From Diphasiastrum complanatum (Eukaryota > Streptophyta > Lycopodiopsida > Lycopodiales > Lycopodiaceae), in assembly GCA_029204225.1 (NCBI GenBank), contig CM055095.1, positions 25,216,503 through 25,280,502 of the forward strand: a stretch of 64,000 bases of DNA, read 5' to 3'. This document shows positions 37,579-50,300 of this stretch, one piece after another. Both the position numbers and the translations under genes were made by a program. Position 1 is the stretch's first letter; each line of letters opens with the position of its first letter. The notes below the pieces were generated by a model. That model had not been told where the DNA came from and did no database searches. It was given only the letters and a program-made list of their open reading frames with translations.

Positions 37579-37677
37579 AGTATCTCTGAGTCGAGCCAAA
37601 AATTAAGCTCCTGCTGCCTTAAATCGCCTCCTAGGGCCTAGCCAGCAATCTTAAAAACACCAACGTGATTTGATTAT

Positions 37678-38172
37678 CCACCGTTGGATCTACGTGAGAC
37701 CACCAGATCGTGCCACGTAGCCCAATGGCATGCTCTACTTTACCGCCGCTCACTTGGATGCCCGCCACGAGTCAGATCTACCACGTGCGAGCCTTCGACC
37801 AATCAATCTTTGCCACGCGGCACAATCTAATCGCATCGGAGACATCCAACGGTGGAGGGCTACGACTGGCACAGCGCAGCTAAGATAGAGGGGCAGAGGG
37901 AAATGGGGTGGCAGACGCGGCCCGTGATGCAGCAGTGAATGCGGGGCTGGAAAGAGAGGACTCAAATTCAGCGCGTTGAGATCTCCAGGGACACGTGGCA
38001 GGATCTCAACGATCCGGAGAAATCCCCGGCGGCGGCCTTAAGCGCTGTCAATGTCACTAAGGTACAAGAGGGGTGGCAGCCAAGGACATCGCAGAGGAGC
38101 AAAGGGGGGCAAGCCCTAGAGGCACCAGGGAGACTCGACATCGGCCAATCACGTAGGAGTCGGACACGTGGA
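37678..38172 (-). promoter_or_regulatory. ACGT-core (G-box/ABRE-like) cluster upstream of KCS
   Basis: Between 0.3 and 0.8 kb upstream of the KCS start there are TACGTGAG (37691), CCACGTAG (37713), CCACGTGC (37781), ACACGTGGCA (37991-38000) and GGACACGTGG (38162-38171). CACGTGGC-type boxes bind bZIP factors of the ABA pathway, and wax-type KCS genes are often drought- or ABA-responsive. A 12-bp inverted pair, CCACCGTTGGAT (37678-37689) and ATCCAACGGTGG (37844-37855), frames part of the cluster. Confidence 0.5.
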
Positions 38173-38239
38173 GGTCATAGTATGGCCAGCGATTTTAGGG
38201 CGGGAGCACCGAATGGCGGGGCTTTGAATTGGCATTAAT

Positions 38240-39655
38240 AAGGACGCGACGTGATTCCTGGGTTTCCTTCAGGTCACTTGCCCCTCATTATAGCCGCTCT
38301 CATCCACACATGACCTCATTATAGCACCTTGACTTGCTCACATGACCCCACCCCCATGTCCAACTCATGCCTTGCTCCACAATCCATGCACATATGACCC
38401 ATTCCCAAATTACAAACCTCAGCCCTCCTCTTTTAAGTGACGCGGCACCAAACTACCCCTTTGTTGTTGTGCCTGCGAAGAGTGTTTGTCGTTCACCAAC
38501 TTGTTTTAGAGTACCCACCAATTTTTCTCTGGACTTGAATGGTGGTGAGTCCATGACTACCATGGCATCCACAATTGCTTATATGCTCATTTGATCTTTG
38601 TGGTCGGGTGGAGCTAAAAGGAGTTGTGTGCCCGAGGGAAATGTGTGTTACCAATGAGTTTGAGAATTGTAGGAGGCTCTAACAATAATCTCCAAAAACT
38701 GTTTGGCTCAATCCTTTTATTTTCATGTTAGTGAGAGTTGGACTTGGCTAGCTTCACCCTTTGTGTTGAGACTTGAAGCTCAACCTTGGAAACAACCAAG
38801 TTAATTTTGCTCTCATGTCTTCTTTCATGGTTTTGTTTGTGCTTAGACGCAACCCAAGAAACATCTCAATTTTGGGCATTGCCTTGAAAAAGGCAATACT
38901 ATGTGTTTAAGTTGGTCAATGAAGTTTATGCAAAAAGTTAACATTAAAGTCAATGTCTTAAATTGTAAGGGTATGTGCACACAAGAAGCTTTGCCACATT
39001 TCTAAGGACTTTATTGCAAAAACTCGCTCCTCCAAATGCAACCTCTATATGCAAATCATAAATAGCAAAAAATTCATCTCCCTCTCTTTTTCTTGCATAC
39101 ATTCCCACGCTTTAGATGCACCTTCATAAGCAAGTCATAAGTAGCAAAAAAAGAGTCCCTCTCTTTTTCTTGCATGCATCCCTAGGCTCTCAACTTGCAT
39201 GACACACCACCATCATTGCCAACAACAATAATCAAACAAGGATTATCTATTTGCATTCACAATATCATTTCATGTATGCTTTTTATTGTTGATTGCAATT
39301 TTTCTACATTGATAAAAGACAAGATTCTTGTTTCATCTTGAGTAACGATGATGGACGTGTATTTTCTCATAGTAAATCTCAGTGTTCTTCCATCAGTTGG
39401 ATAGTTTCGCCAATATCTCTGCATTTGATCTCGAGCTCATGTCTTTTACGTACCTACATAAATTTAATGCAAAGTATGTTACATTTTGTGTATAGATTAT
39501 AAGAGCAATTTTTGAAAGAAATTATTCAAAAGAATAGAATGTTTACAGTTACTTACGAGTTTACCATTTAAAATGAATCTGAAGCTGAAAAGTATATCAT
39601 CTTGTAGGAGCAACAGGAACACCTCAACACATGTCAAAAGTGCATGTATATTATT
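38240..39655. other. Intergenic, no gene recognised
   Basis: AT-rich sequence with short frames only. A motif around GCAAGTCATAAGTAGCAAAAA / GCAAATCATAAATAGCAAAAA with CTCCCTCTCTTTTTCTTGCAT is repeated at about 39045 and 39130 (an ~80-bp imperfect tandem duplication). Confidence 0.4.
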
Positions 39656-39659
39656 TCAA

Positions 39660-40260
39660 TCTTTCGCTTAGAATGTCCAGTGGCTTCCAAGTCTTAATCG
39701 AGTGGCACCCATTTACTCCTGTTATTTTTCCATCTTTGATAATGGAAGCATAAGCTCAATATTTGCTTTTCTATTTGATAGTGAAAGCACATGGAAGACA
39801 TTTTAATTCTGCATTCTATTTTTCCATCTGATTTTTTGTCCCAGCCTTCATCCCTAAGTTCAGATAATAAACTACCTGATAAATTTTTGCATACAAACAT
39901 TGTCGGAGTTTTGTGTTCATTGACACTTAAAAAGAAATCCACAAATATATTCAAAGAAATAAACCAACTTACTCGGACTGTTTTTGAATCTGTGCTTATC
40001 TTTAGTGAATTTTTTATATCATTATATAGTTTGCAACAAAATGATTCTTATACTGCAGCATCTGGAGCAATACATTCATCACTTTCAAAACTAGGTAATG
40101 GAATTGGGACTATTTGTCCAAAACTAGGTAATGTACATTGATTCATAAAAGAAGATTCCACAATCAACAAGATCTTTTGCAGTTCTACCTCTATATTACA
40201 GATGTCCAATATCAGTGTGTACTACATCTAACACACCTGCAAGAGATCCACTTAGCTCCC
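39660..40260 (-). pseudogene. Decayed copy B of the unrecognised gene at 17230-18335
   Basis: Minus-strand blocks match copy A in order: DVVHTDIGHL then YRGRTAKDLVDCGIFFYES (about 40235-40140), FVDFFLSVNEHKTPTMFVCK (39945-39885), ELRDEGWDKKSDGK (39865-39820) and YQIEKQILSLCFHYQRW (39780-39720). Stops and frame changes separate the blocks. Copies A and B are about equally decayed and share spacing, so they are paralogous duplicates rather than one functional gene and its relic. Function unknown. Confidence 0.5.
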
Positions 40261-41079
40261 ATTCATTTATATTGGATGGATATAAATCCGCAAGAGAAAA
40301 ATGATTAGATTTGCAAGTTTAGTAATAGATGATAAGGAATGACACAAAAATCAAAATATATGAATCTGAAAATATGTGTAGGCAAAAATTTGAAACACTA
40401 AACTATTTGGCGCCACGAGTTATCTCTAGTTAACCCTGTAAACCATGATTTGACAATGTTTGTATATTAATGTTACATCGAATTTCTCAATTCAACCATC
40501 TGTCATATTCATTTTCAACATTTTTGGGCCTCTTCGGGCAGTGATGAGCTGGAAGGGCAAGCCTCAACATCCAATAGCATTTCCACATGCTGCCCGACGA
40601 AACATTTTTATATTTAAAAAGTTTTTATTTTATTTATATCTGAGAAAAGCTACCTAACGTAGAAGCCTAATATCAAGGTTTCTATTGGTCCACATGGCTA
40701 CGAAAATGAGAAAAAAAATAAAAAGGAATCTTTTTCAAAGGCCCTCGTCGAGCTCTAAGTTTCTCTAATGATAGTTTCATTTGCTTCACTCCTTCAAAAG
40801 TTGTGGACATTGATCCTTCGAGTATTTTGAATTTGGATCTATTGGTGATTTGGCTAGTTTGCAATTGGCCATACTGTGTTTGAGTAGCAAATTATGAATA
40901 TATTTTTGTTGATGGATATAAATTAATCTTTGAGTACGATCTTTGAAAATTTGAATACCAAGGCAGGGCTTCCCCTAAATCTCTAATGTTGGGGATCTAT
41001 GATTCATTGACAATTTTATGGGAAAGACTTCCACAGAAGAGGGTATGGACGACATGTTCAAAACCATCTGTCAAAAATA

Positions 41080-42070
41080 TTTGAATTTTTGGTTGTAACG
41101 CATTTGCACAAATTCCAGTAGATCTTAGAAGAAAGCTAGATGCAACTAGCACAAAGTCAATTTTGGTTGGTTATTCTTCTAATCATAAAGCCTATAAGAT
41201 TTATGATACATTGACCAAAAAGATTACTACAATTAGAGATGTTTCTTTCTCGAAGATCAATTTTATGATCAAAAGGGAAAAGGAAAAGTTACAGATGTCG
41301 AATCAATACATGATATCACATCAAGTTCAAATCTGAACTCTTCGATAGCTGCTAATCTAGAAAAAGAAGAGTCGAATCAACCACAGCAGCAACCAAAGCA
41401 ACCAACTTCTCAAAAATCAATTCGACAAAGATTTTCTCCAGACAGATTAACTGATGATGCCTCATGTTATTTTGTTGAGGAACAAGTCAAATATTTAAAA
41501 GCAATTTCGAGTCCAAAAAATGCAAATTAGTGAAAATCAACAGTGGACAAAGAGTATTAATGTCTTATTAACTGTTACAAAACTACTAATAGGTAAGAAT
41601 GTAGTTTAAATCATCGAATCAAAGACAAAGCTGATGCATCAATAGATCGATGGAAGACAAGATTGGTTACAAAAGGATTTTTTCAAATCTTGAATATCAA
41701 CTTTTTAGAGACTTTTAATCCCATGGTAAAACCTATGTCAATCAGACTTTTACTCTCATTTGCGATAATTCACCAGATGGATGTAATGGTGTTATCAAGG
41801 AAGACATTTATATGTCTTAGTCCAAAGGCTATGAGTTGGGAGAAAGAGTCCATCAAGTATGCAAACTTCATTAAGCTCTTTATGGATTAAAACAATCATC
41901 TCGTGCATGGTTCCATCGAATTAATTGATTCTTTATGGTAAAAGGATTTGTACTAAGTTCAAATTGTAATGTATACTACAAATCAGTTGGTTCATCTTTT
42001 GTTATCATTACATTATATGTTGATGACACAGTACTTTTTAAAATGACGTTCGAATGCTGAAGGATGTCAA
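41080..42070 (+). pseudogene. Ty1/copia pol fragment (plus strand)
   Basis: Starts in the post-integrase segment (KLDATSTKSILVGYSSNHKA, about 41135-41195; KAYKIYD; IRDVSF), then the linker and RT: RWKTRLVTKGFFQ (about 41650), FLETFNPMVKPMSIRLLL and a degenerate YVDDT (LYVDDTVLF-like, about 42015). Frameshifts near 41265, 41520-41580 and 41890. No LTRs detected. This copia differs in sequence from the 6399-11910 family. Confidence 0.82.
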
Positions 42071-43066
42071 AAAGATGTTGTCGAGTAAATGATCTGAATT
42101 TCCAACAAGTGTACTTTCAGTTAGGGATTCCTTAATTGCTGAATTAATGATGCATGCCGATAATTTACAAAAGTTATGGTTCTTGGCTATGATTTTGGTC
42201 AAAATTTGCTTGTTTTGGCTACAAAAGAGTAGTAAGAATCATAGTCCAGCAAGATCGGGTCAGTTTATGGCTATAACTAAGCAATTTGAGTTGCATGTGA
42301 GGTATGTGGATGCATGAGGTAGAAATCAGCTAAATCATGTAATGGAAAAACCCGAAATATTGCTAAAATTCAAGATTTTTGGAAGTTCTTTCATAGATTT
42401 GGTTATTGCTATAAATCACCTTGTAGACCTTGCATGAGGGTAAACCAACATCTTTTGAAGCTGTCGATTAGAGCAAAGATTTCAGAGATTAGAAGATGTA
42501 AGAGGCCCAAAACGGGATGAAAATTGTCTTTTTTCATGCTTTTTGGGAGATTTCATTGCTGTCATTATAGACGTCTTAACTTCTTGCTTCAAAAGACACC
42601 TTGTGGGCTCATCAAATAATATAAATAAAGGCATTGTTTAAGATGGATTTAACAATAAGCAATCCAATATTGAATGACTTGGGTACCACTTGAGATATGG
42701 ATCAAACATCAATAAAACAGGTATAATTCTAAACAAGACTTTATGCATGGAATCTAGTTCTACCCTACAATTTTATTTTGTATTTTGATCTCTAGATCTT
42801 CTACTTTGATGGTATATCTTTAGTACTAAAACTTCATGCAGTCTTCTTGCCAGATTCAATTAGTATTTCTAACAAAGATTTTCATGTTGCATGGATGACA
42901 TTATCTTGGTAGTTAGCAAACCACCATCTAATATTGATCATTTGTTTTGCCTCTGCACAATGCAAGCACCACATGTGCCACACGTACTCCACAGAGCAAA
43001 GCAGAGGAGCAAAGCAGTTTTGTTTTTTGATCCACAAAACACCAACTTTTCAAAGGTGCTGCTGGG
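42071..43066. other. PANK2 downstream region, no gene recognised
   Basis: AT-rich, short frames only. A short CMDDIILVVS-like frame at about 42885-42915 recalls the RT active site but lacks any neighbouring RT motifs. Confidence 0.35.
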
Positions 43067-43072
43067 TTTATT
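43067..43072 (-). terminator. Candidate polyadenylation signal of PANK2
   Basis: AATAAA on the minus strand about 90 bp past the stop codon at 43162-43164, a normal distance for a plant 3' UTR. Confidence 0.5.
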
Positions 43073-43161
43073 CCTTGTTCATCTTTTTGAAAGAAAAACC
43101 TCCTTCACTTCATGCAACTAGTCTCCTTCTGGGTATGAGGGATGAAGACAGAGAAACAAGT

Positions 43162-43284
43162 TTACACTGAAGTAGCCGAGACTGAACTTTTAGGCTGAGT
43201 CCCAGGCTCGTAGCGGCAAACACAGTCATATATTGATCCTCCAATAAGCTTTTCTGCTAGCCGTTGATTCTTGATCATTGCAAG
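43162..43284 (-). CDS. PANK2: PANK2 last coding exon
   Basis: 123 bp with stop, encodes [20 protein letters not shown] and CVCRYEP followed by a 13-residue species-specific tail. Confidence 0.95.
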   Translation of the reverse strand, partial: LAMIKNQRLAEKLIGGSIYDCVCRYEPGTQPKSSVSATSV

Positions 43285-46200
43285 CTGCAACATTTGAACC
43301 TTAATCAGCATCTTCTACCACTTAAGTGTAATAGAGACACAAGAGACTAGAAAAGCAGATCATCTGATACATGGAAATTGGAAAACTTTACCTTAAGTGC
43401 ATCACATTTGAAACGAGCATTATAGTTCGTGTGAAGAGCCCGACCCATACCTTCCAAGACAATCTGCAAACATGATAAAAACAAGACTTATGAACCCTAC
43501 AGGTTGGTTACAGTGCCACTTAATTGATATCATTTCTCTTACCTTCATAAATCGATTGCTTACTTGAGATCTGGTCTCTAAATCTAGACAGACATATTTG
43601 ACAGTATTTTGCAAGAAAGGAGCAATCCAGCTCCAGCTTGTAAACTCGCTAACAAATACATACACTTTCCATAGAATTGTTTGCTAAGTATCTTCTAAGC
43701 ATTAATGAGGGTGTTTTGGAATTGGAAACGAAGCAAGTACCTCAAAAACAAGATGCTGCTCAAGGTAAGAAAATTAGCTGTGGTAATATTTTTTAAAGAT
43801 ATGGCAGCATCATGAAAAGAAAAGCAAGACTACCAGGAAATAACAAGTTGCACAATACTAAGCACTGTAGCAACCAGACGTTTCAAATGTCCACACATTT
43901 GGAATGTGTTTCAAACTTTTGGAAAAGTAAACCAAATGTTTCAAAACTTTTTAATTTTAGGGCATGTAAAATATTGAAATTTTTTGCTATACTGTAGGAC
44001 AAAATTCCCACTAGCTGTTATAGAATTAAAAAAGACCACATTAGGGAGCAGAAGACCCCGCACCATAGAATCAATGAACCGTTAACGGTTCACCACGGTT
44101 CTGAGAACCATACAGTGAACCGTACGGTTCTTTAAAAATTTTGCCCAGAACCGTGGTGAACCGCACTGAATAATTAATTAATTTGTTTTTTGTCCCAGCC
44201 CCCAAAAACAGCCCAAAAAAATGCTAAAAAAATGCTTTTCAGAAAAAGCAGATTCTCCCTACTTAGATTATTTACTTCAAATGATTTAATTTCCCAAATT
44301 GATAAGAGAGAGGGAGACAGAGAGAGAGAGTGACAATAACTAGCTTTGAGGGGTTATGGGGGAAAATTTAGGAAAATTAATTAATTAATCAATTAATTAT
44401 TTTTTTACATGAACCGTACCACGGTTCAAGGAACCGTGGTACGGTTCCTTCCCAGAACCCAGAGTTCTGGGAACCGTGGGTTCTATGCCCCGCACAACCA
44501 TACGATATTGTTACAATCAGGGAAAAAATAAGCTACAAATAAGTGAAGATGGGTAATTTTTTTTCCTTCCTAAAAAGCAAATGCTAATACAAGAGTTTCA
44601 AGTGTGTTGTGACGGGTTTCAAACAAGTTTGGTTCCGCAATTGAATGAATCTGGTCCTACCAAGAATGTTAACGCCCTTGCAATAAGACACTGCAGATCG
44701 ATGGGATTAGGCTAACAATTTAAAATTAACATTTTCTTCTGATTCATGGCTTGCTTTTAGGTTGTGCTAAAACAAGTCATCACATGAACTCAATGTAGTG
44801 TACAAATCTAGAAAAATAATAATTGTGTAGCAATTACCAAGTCTGCATCTTTAGCTACTATAGCAAGCTCCGAGCTGACTTGGCAAAAATCTATGCAAGG
44901 ACTTCCACTGCCATTTCCAACAACCATCAACTTTGGAATGGAGGCTTTCACAGAATTTGCATGCTTTCCAATAGTATCTGGCTCACCAATCCTGTCATCA
45001 TCCAAACAGCCTCCAGCTTTTGCTGCCTGCCCTAAAATATCGCAAAACTGAGAAGGGTGACAAGGAAGATTTCAGAATGGGCATGTTCCTTATAGCAAAT
45101 AACAGAGACCATACAAGAAATATTAGTCTGAATAGCACTTAACGAAAAAAACCACAACCTAACAGCATAACAAAAAAGGAAATAACTAAAGATAATCGTT
45201 CTCCAACAATGATCACAATATAAGTGACAATAAGCTACCTTACAAGCCCTTGTACAGATGAACTTAGCCACAACAAGCTTTACTACACAACCCCTATTCA
45301 TAGAAGCTAGCAAAACATCCTGAAGTAAAGCACAGTTACCTGTCCTTAACTGTTCACTACTTTTGAGAAAGAAATTAGTCAGTCCTCCAAGGCTGAATGA
45401 TTGTTAAATTGTATTACATTTGCATAGAGCAAAGAGTTAATGTAATTGTTACACTTTAGCTTCTTTTTTGAAGTGAACTATATTTTAGCAGCTTCAGCTT
45501 CAAACAGCAAATACTTAAAAAGCAAGCTCTGGAAGTTGTACAGAAAATATTGCAGAGTCGACTAAAAAGTCACCTTAGCAACCTCTTCCAGGAGATTAAG
45601 CAGTTCCATCGCAGTGATATCGTTTATTGCCGGAAAGGTATTTGCAACCAGTACAACCTGGAAAAAGCATAGGAAGATGTAACAGCTACTCTATGGACAC
45701 TCACAGTGCACTGATTCAGAAAATCATAAAGAAACAATCTTGGGCCAATGAGGAGCTGCTCAGCGAGAGAACATACCTCAGTACCACGTCTTAAAAGTTC
45801 ACGAGCTAAGGGGAGCATCCCTAGGACAATGTCAGCACCAGAATTATCCACAAACAATAGAGCTCGAAAGTGGGGCTGATTCCAACTTTTCTTGAAATTA
45901 TCGAAATCATCCACCTGTGTGAGGTTCAAGATCCAAGGACTAAAATATGAGAATAGAAACAAGAAAGAAACAATTTTTTGAGCTTCAGACTTGAGCCTGA
46001 AAAATGTAAGGAGAGCCTAACAACTCATGCAAGGGTGAACTTGACTGAAAAAAATAATAGCTGAATAGACTTCCTACCCTCCAGGGACGCTGCATTTTAC
46101 TGCGACTCATTCGATAAATTTCAAGGATGGTGCCACTCTTGTAAAGCTCCACACAAGCTCGAGATCCCCAATCAAATATATTCCCTGCAAGTACACCTTC

Positions 46201-47304
46201 TATTATCGCCAGGAGTCTTGCCTCCTGCAAAAGGCAGTGGTGGCAGTGTAAGGTAGACATACAGGAATTATTGCCATCGGTTCAAGAGGGCATTAGGACC
46301 CCCCAGTTGTATATCCCAAAATATGACAAGTATAATTGGTGATTAATATGTGCTGCTTCACAAGTTTTTATGTCCATTTTGAAGGATCTTTCCATAAAAC
46401 AACCCTTAAGCAAATAAAACTTATATGATTGCTGATTCCAGCCAGAGTTGCAGCGGATCGCGATCCGCTGCAAAAACGTTCCGGATCGCACAATCCAGAA
46501 CGTCAGTGATCCGCGACCCGAATCGCGAAGTTATTATTATTATTATGACTAATGGCCAATTTTTTTTTTGATAGTTTAATACTAACTAAACTTGGATGGT
46601 GGACATGATGGAATGATTACAATCCAAGATTGGAGTTGAAACAACTATAAAGTCTGTTACAAATGGCATATGAAAGAAGATTAGAGATTCCCGACACAGA
46701 GAACTCACACACACACACGACCGTTCGAAGGGATGCTTATGCTTATGCTTCTGAGTTGGGTGCTTATGCTTGATAATTGTTGTCGGTTTGCTGCCATTTG
46801 ATATACGGTTCCATGTGATTTCATTTCACATAATACAAAAATAGAGATGGTCAATAAAGAATCACTTAATGGCCCAAAATTGGATCGCACTCCTTGGAAC
46901 TCCAAGCAAACTAGATAAGTGAATTGCTCTTGAAAACACCTTAAATCTGATACCCATATTGGCACCCAAAAACAAAATAAAATTGCGTTCCGGGAAATCC
47001 TAATTGGATTTCCCGGATCAGGTTCCAGAACAGAACCTGCAACTCTGATTCCATCATAGAAATATAAGTGACGAATATTCTGATACAGCAGCCTCAACAG
47101 CACGATAGCCAAGATTCAGCACCACTCTGTCTACACAACCAGTCCTCTGATTTCAGTCAAATGTTTTTTTTAAGGTTTCTTGGTTTTTAATGCTTTCTAA
47201 TTGTCTTTTACTTGTTTTTTAATGGTTTTAAGCTAAAAAATAATTATAAATTGAGTTCAGAATGCTCGTCCCATAATGCAGATGTAGTGCATATATGGTG
47301 CGTG

Positions 47305-47369
<65 letters not shown>

Positions 47370-50300
47370 CAAAATTAGAATTATTATTAACGTCTTTTGG
47401 TACCCAAAGGTACATAAGACAAAAGAGAGTACAAACGTGAGGAGCATTGTCCGCATACGGACTTATCTACTAAAGAACAGAAAAGAGAAGAAGTATCAAA
47501 GCTTGACCACCAGCTTGTGAGGGTACAATGCAAGAGCTTGACCACGTGCTCTGCGGAGGAGACTAGCTACGAGCGAGCTGAAAGTAATGAGTGATGGTAG
47601 TGGTGGAGCGTGATGTAGGCTGGCGAGAAGCACGTGAAGACCTGGCAGTATTGGATCTAGCAGAAGCATATGAGACTCTCTGTGTCTTCGATCTTCGAAC
47701 TTCAAAATCCTCAACTGAAATATCCTCTCTATCTCACTTCTGGAAGAACTGGGTAATATGAGACTGATTGAGATCCATATCTAGGAGCGTAGGTAGAAGT
47801 GAAGCTCGTAGAGTATACATCTCCTTCAATAGAAGACCTACACATCTGGGGTCTGGATACTCAAGGAAGGATCTCAGCATGAGAGGAGTATCTCTGTATA
47901 AACAATGGTATCACCCTCTGATCTCATAATATATTGGACAACGAAAGATGAAATGAAACTCATCCTCTACCTCCTGAAGAGAGCAAAACTGACATATCCT
48001 CTGCAATCTGGAAGTGTCCGTGTATTTACCCGTCTCGATAGCAAGCTGGTGAGAAGAGACTCGAAGCTCTCCTATACGGTATCTCAGACCAAAAGATAGC
48101 GGCTGTGTAAGATATGCTGGAAGGATAGGAATGCCCGTAGCATCCAGCTGTAATAGATGTGTGCCGTAGAAATGTATCTTGACCCTATCTGGATCAAGAT
48201 GTGACCATATAGTGCATATGTAGCTCCGATGAATATGTTGTCTGATATAAGCGTGGGTCCCGCTCGGAAGAATTGGATGGGCTAGATCATCAATATGGAT
48301 ATCAATGCTTGACAAACTCCTTGAACATTGGACGTCCCATACCGTCCTTTGCTCCTGGGGAGTTCAAGCATCGATAAGCCCAGACATATACGCCATGACC
48401 CGTCTGTTGGTTTAGGTTCCTAAGTAAGTCAATTTGTTCTTGCCATATGTTACTTTTGGAACCAGCAGTAAACATATCAAACAAAAACAAAAGCACATAT
48501 ACTTACAACGAACCCCCACATACTAAGCTGCCATGATCAAAGGTCCTGGAGGCACATCGGGCTCACCTCAAAGTGAATGGATTTCTACCATCGCGCTGGA
48601 ACTCGCACACATGAGTCCCCCAAGCGATGTAGAGTTTCCGTACTATGTGCCAACATATCCCAAGTACCACATCAAAACATGCCAAACACATTATCTTTAT
48701 ATCCAACTTCTTAACCTAACTTCGAATGGTTAATGGCATATCCACAACCCTGAAACCTCCCCCAACTGTACCCTTTCCATCAGCCCTCACAACTGTGTAC
48801 TAGTACAAGGATGGTTGCATGCTCACAGTCAACCTTTCAATCAAAGTCAAGTACGTTATGAGAGGACCTATTGTCAAGCAGAACACACATTCATTCCACA
48901 CAACTATCCAGTCATAACAATCAAGAAGTACCTGGAAATTGTGTGTTGCATCGTTTTAAACAGTTGTGGCAAAAGAAATAACATCAACCTTACCTGATCA
49001 TCGACACTTTCACAAGATGAAGAGTACTTCCCTAGAGTTCATCCTGCTCCAGCTCTTCAATAGCCATAGGTGCTCGTGCCTACTTCACTAGCAAATTGCA
49101 TGAAGTCCGCATTGGATTCGATGGACATTGCTTCCACATGCATCCTACCAAGTAACCAAAGAAAACTTTCTCATTTGGAACACTCTTGGTCTTGCGGCAT
49201 TAGCAACAAAGATCGATGGCCCCTTCTGAACATCGGATTGCCCATACAATTGTTGTCCCTAGAAGCAACAGCTACTTGTCGCATTGAAGGACGCTGACCT
49301 CTTTGGACATTAGACCGCCCATACAATCCTTTGTCCTCAAAAGCCCCTACTCCTCCTTTTAGGTCATTTGAAACTTGCCTTTGCACAGATTGACTTTTAA
49401 TCCTTTTGAGCCTCTGGTTACCCCAAGACCCAAAATAAACCAACTAAACCTTATTACCGTGTTTCAGACACAGAGCTATCTGAACTGCTCCTTGGAGGGT
49501 ACAAGTCTGCTTCTTTACAATGAAAGGTTTTGAGACTTCCATGCAAAGCCCTCCACAAAATGAAACACTTGAACAATCATACCGCTTCCGGTTCCTGTGA
49601 GGATCTTGACGTCTTCAACTGTTCAAGGATTTGTTGAAATATGGCCTCCATAGCATCCATCTTAGCTGCCACTTCTTCAATTCTCAGTATCTCGGTGCCA
49701 GAACCCTCCAACGGATCCATGTTTACAGCGTTGCAAACCTGTCCACCTGCTTAGAGGTCGAAATTTTCAGCAAAAAAGGGTTTCCAATTCGGTTCCGCAA
49801 CTGTAAACTGATTTCAATCCGCAGCAGCAACCTGATTCTGATCCCACTTCCGAATTCTGAAATCTGATCCTGATTCTGAGTTCTGAAATCTGATCCCGAT
49901 TTTCAAATCGAAATCTGATCCGACATCTAATCCTGATTCTGAGTTCTGAAATCTGATCCCGATTCTGAAAATCGAAATTTGATCCGAAATCTGAAATCTG
50001 ATCCTGCTTCATAAGCGAAATCTGATTTTGAGTCGTAGCTGGCCTGAAATCGGAATCTGCTCCACGAAGCTGAAATCTGATTCTGATTTTCACAACCCTC
50101 TTCTGAACGTAAACCTAGGCTCTGATACTAAATGTCAGCAGACTCCAAATCTGAAACTTCACTTAAAACCTAGCTTATCCTGTGCGCAGCAATCAGCAAT
50201 GTTGATCCCTGTCGATTTCCCTGCATGTACAAACATCAGAGCACATGAAACATGGTGGAGCTGGCTGCCTTGTCTCCTCCCAACCTTTGCTGCATAGATT

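Noticed and set aside
42885-42920. MDDIILVVS as a copia RT active site
   Set aside because: No neighbouring RT motif on either side in any frame, and the copia fragment at 41080-42070 already ends with its own YVDD-like site.
45032-45313. An in-phase 81-bp candidate exon between PANK2 exons 45574-45657 and 44838-45047
   Set aside because: It has AG/GT borders and keeps the frame, but its translation matches nothing in PANK2, whereas extending the next exon to 45047 restores the conserved CDIL segment.
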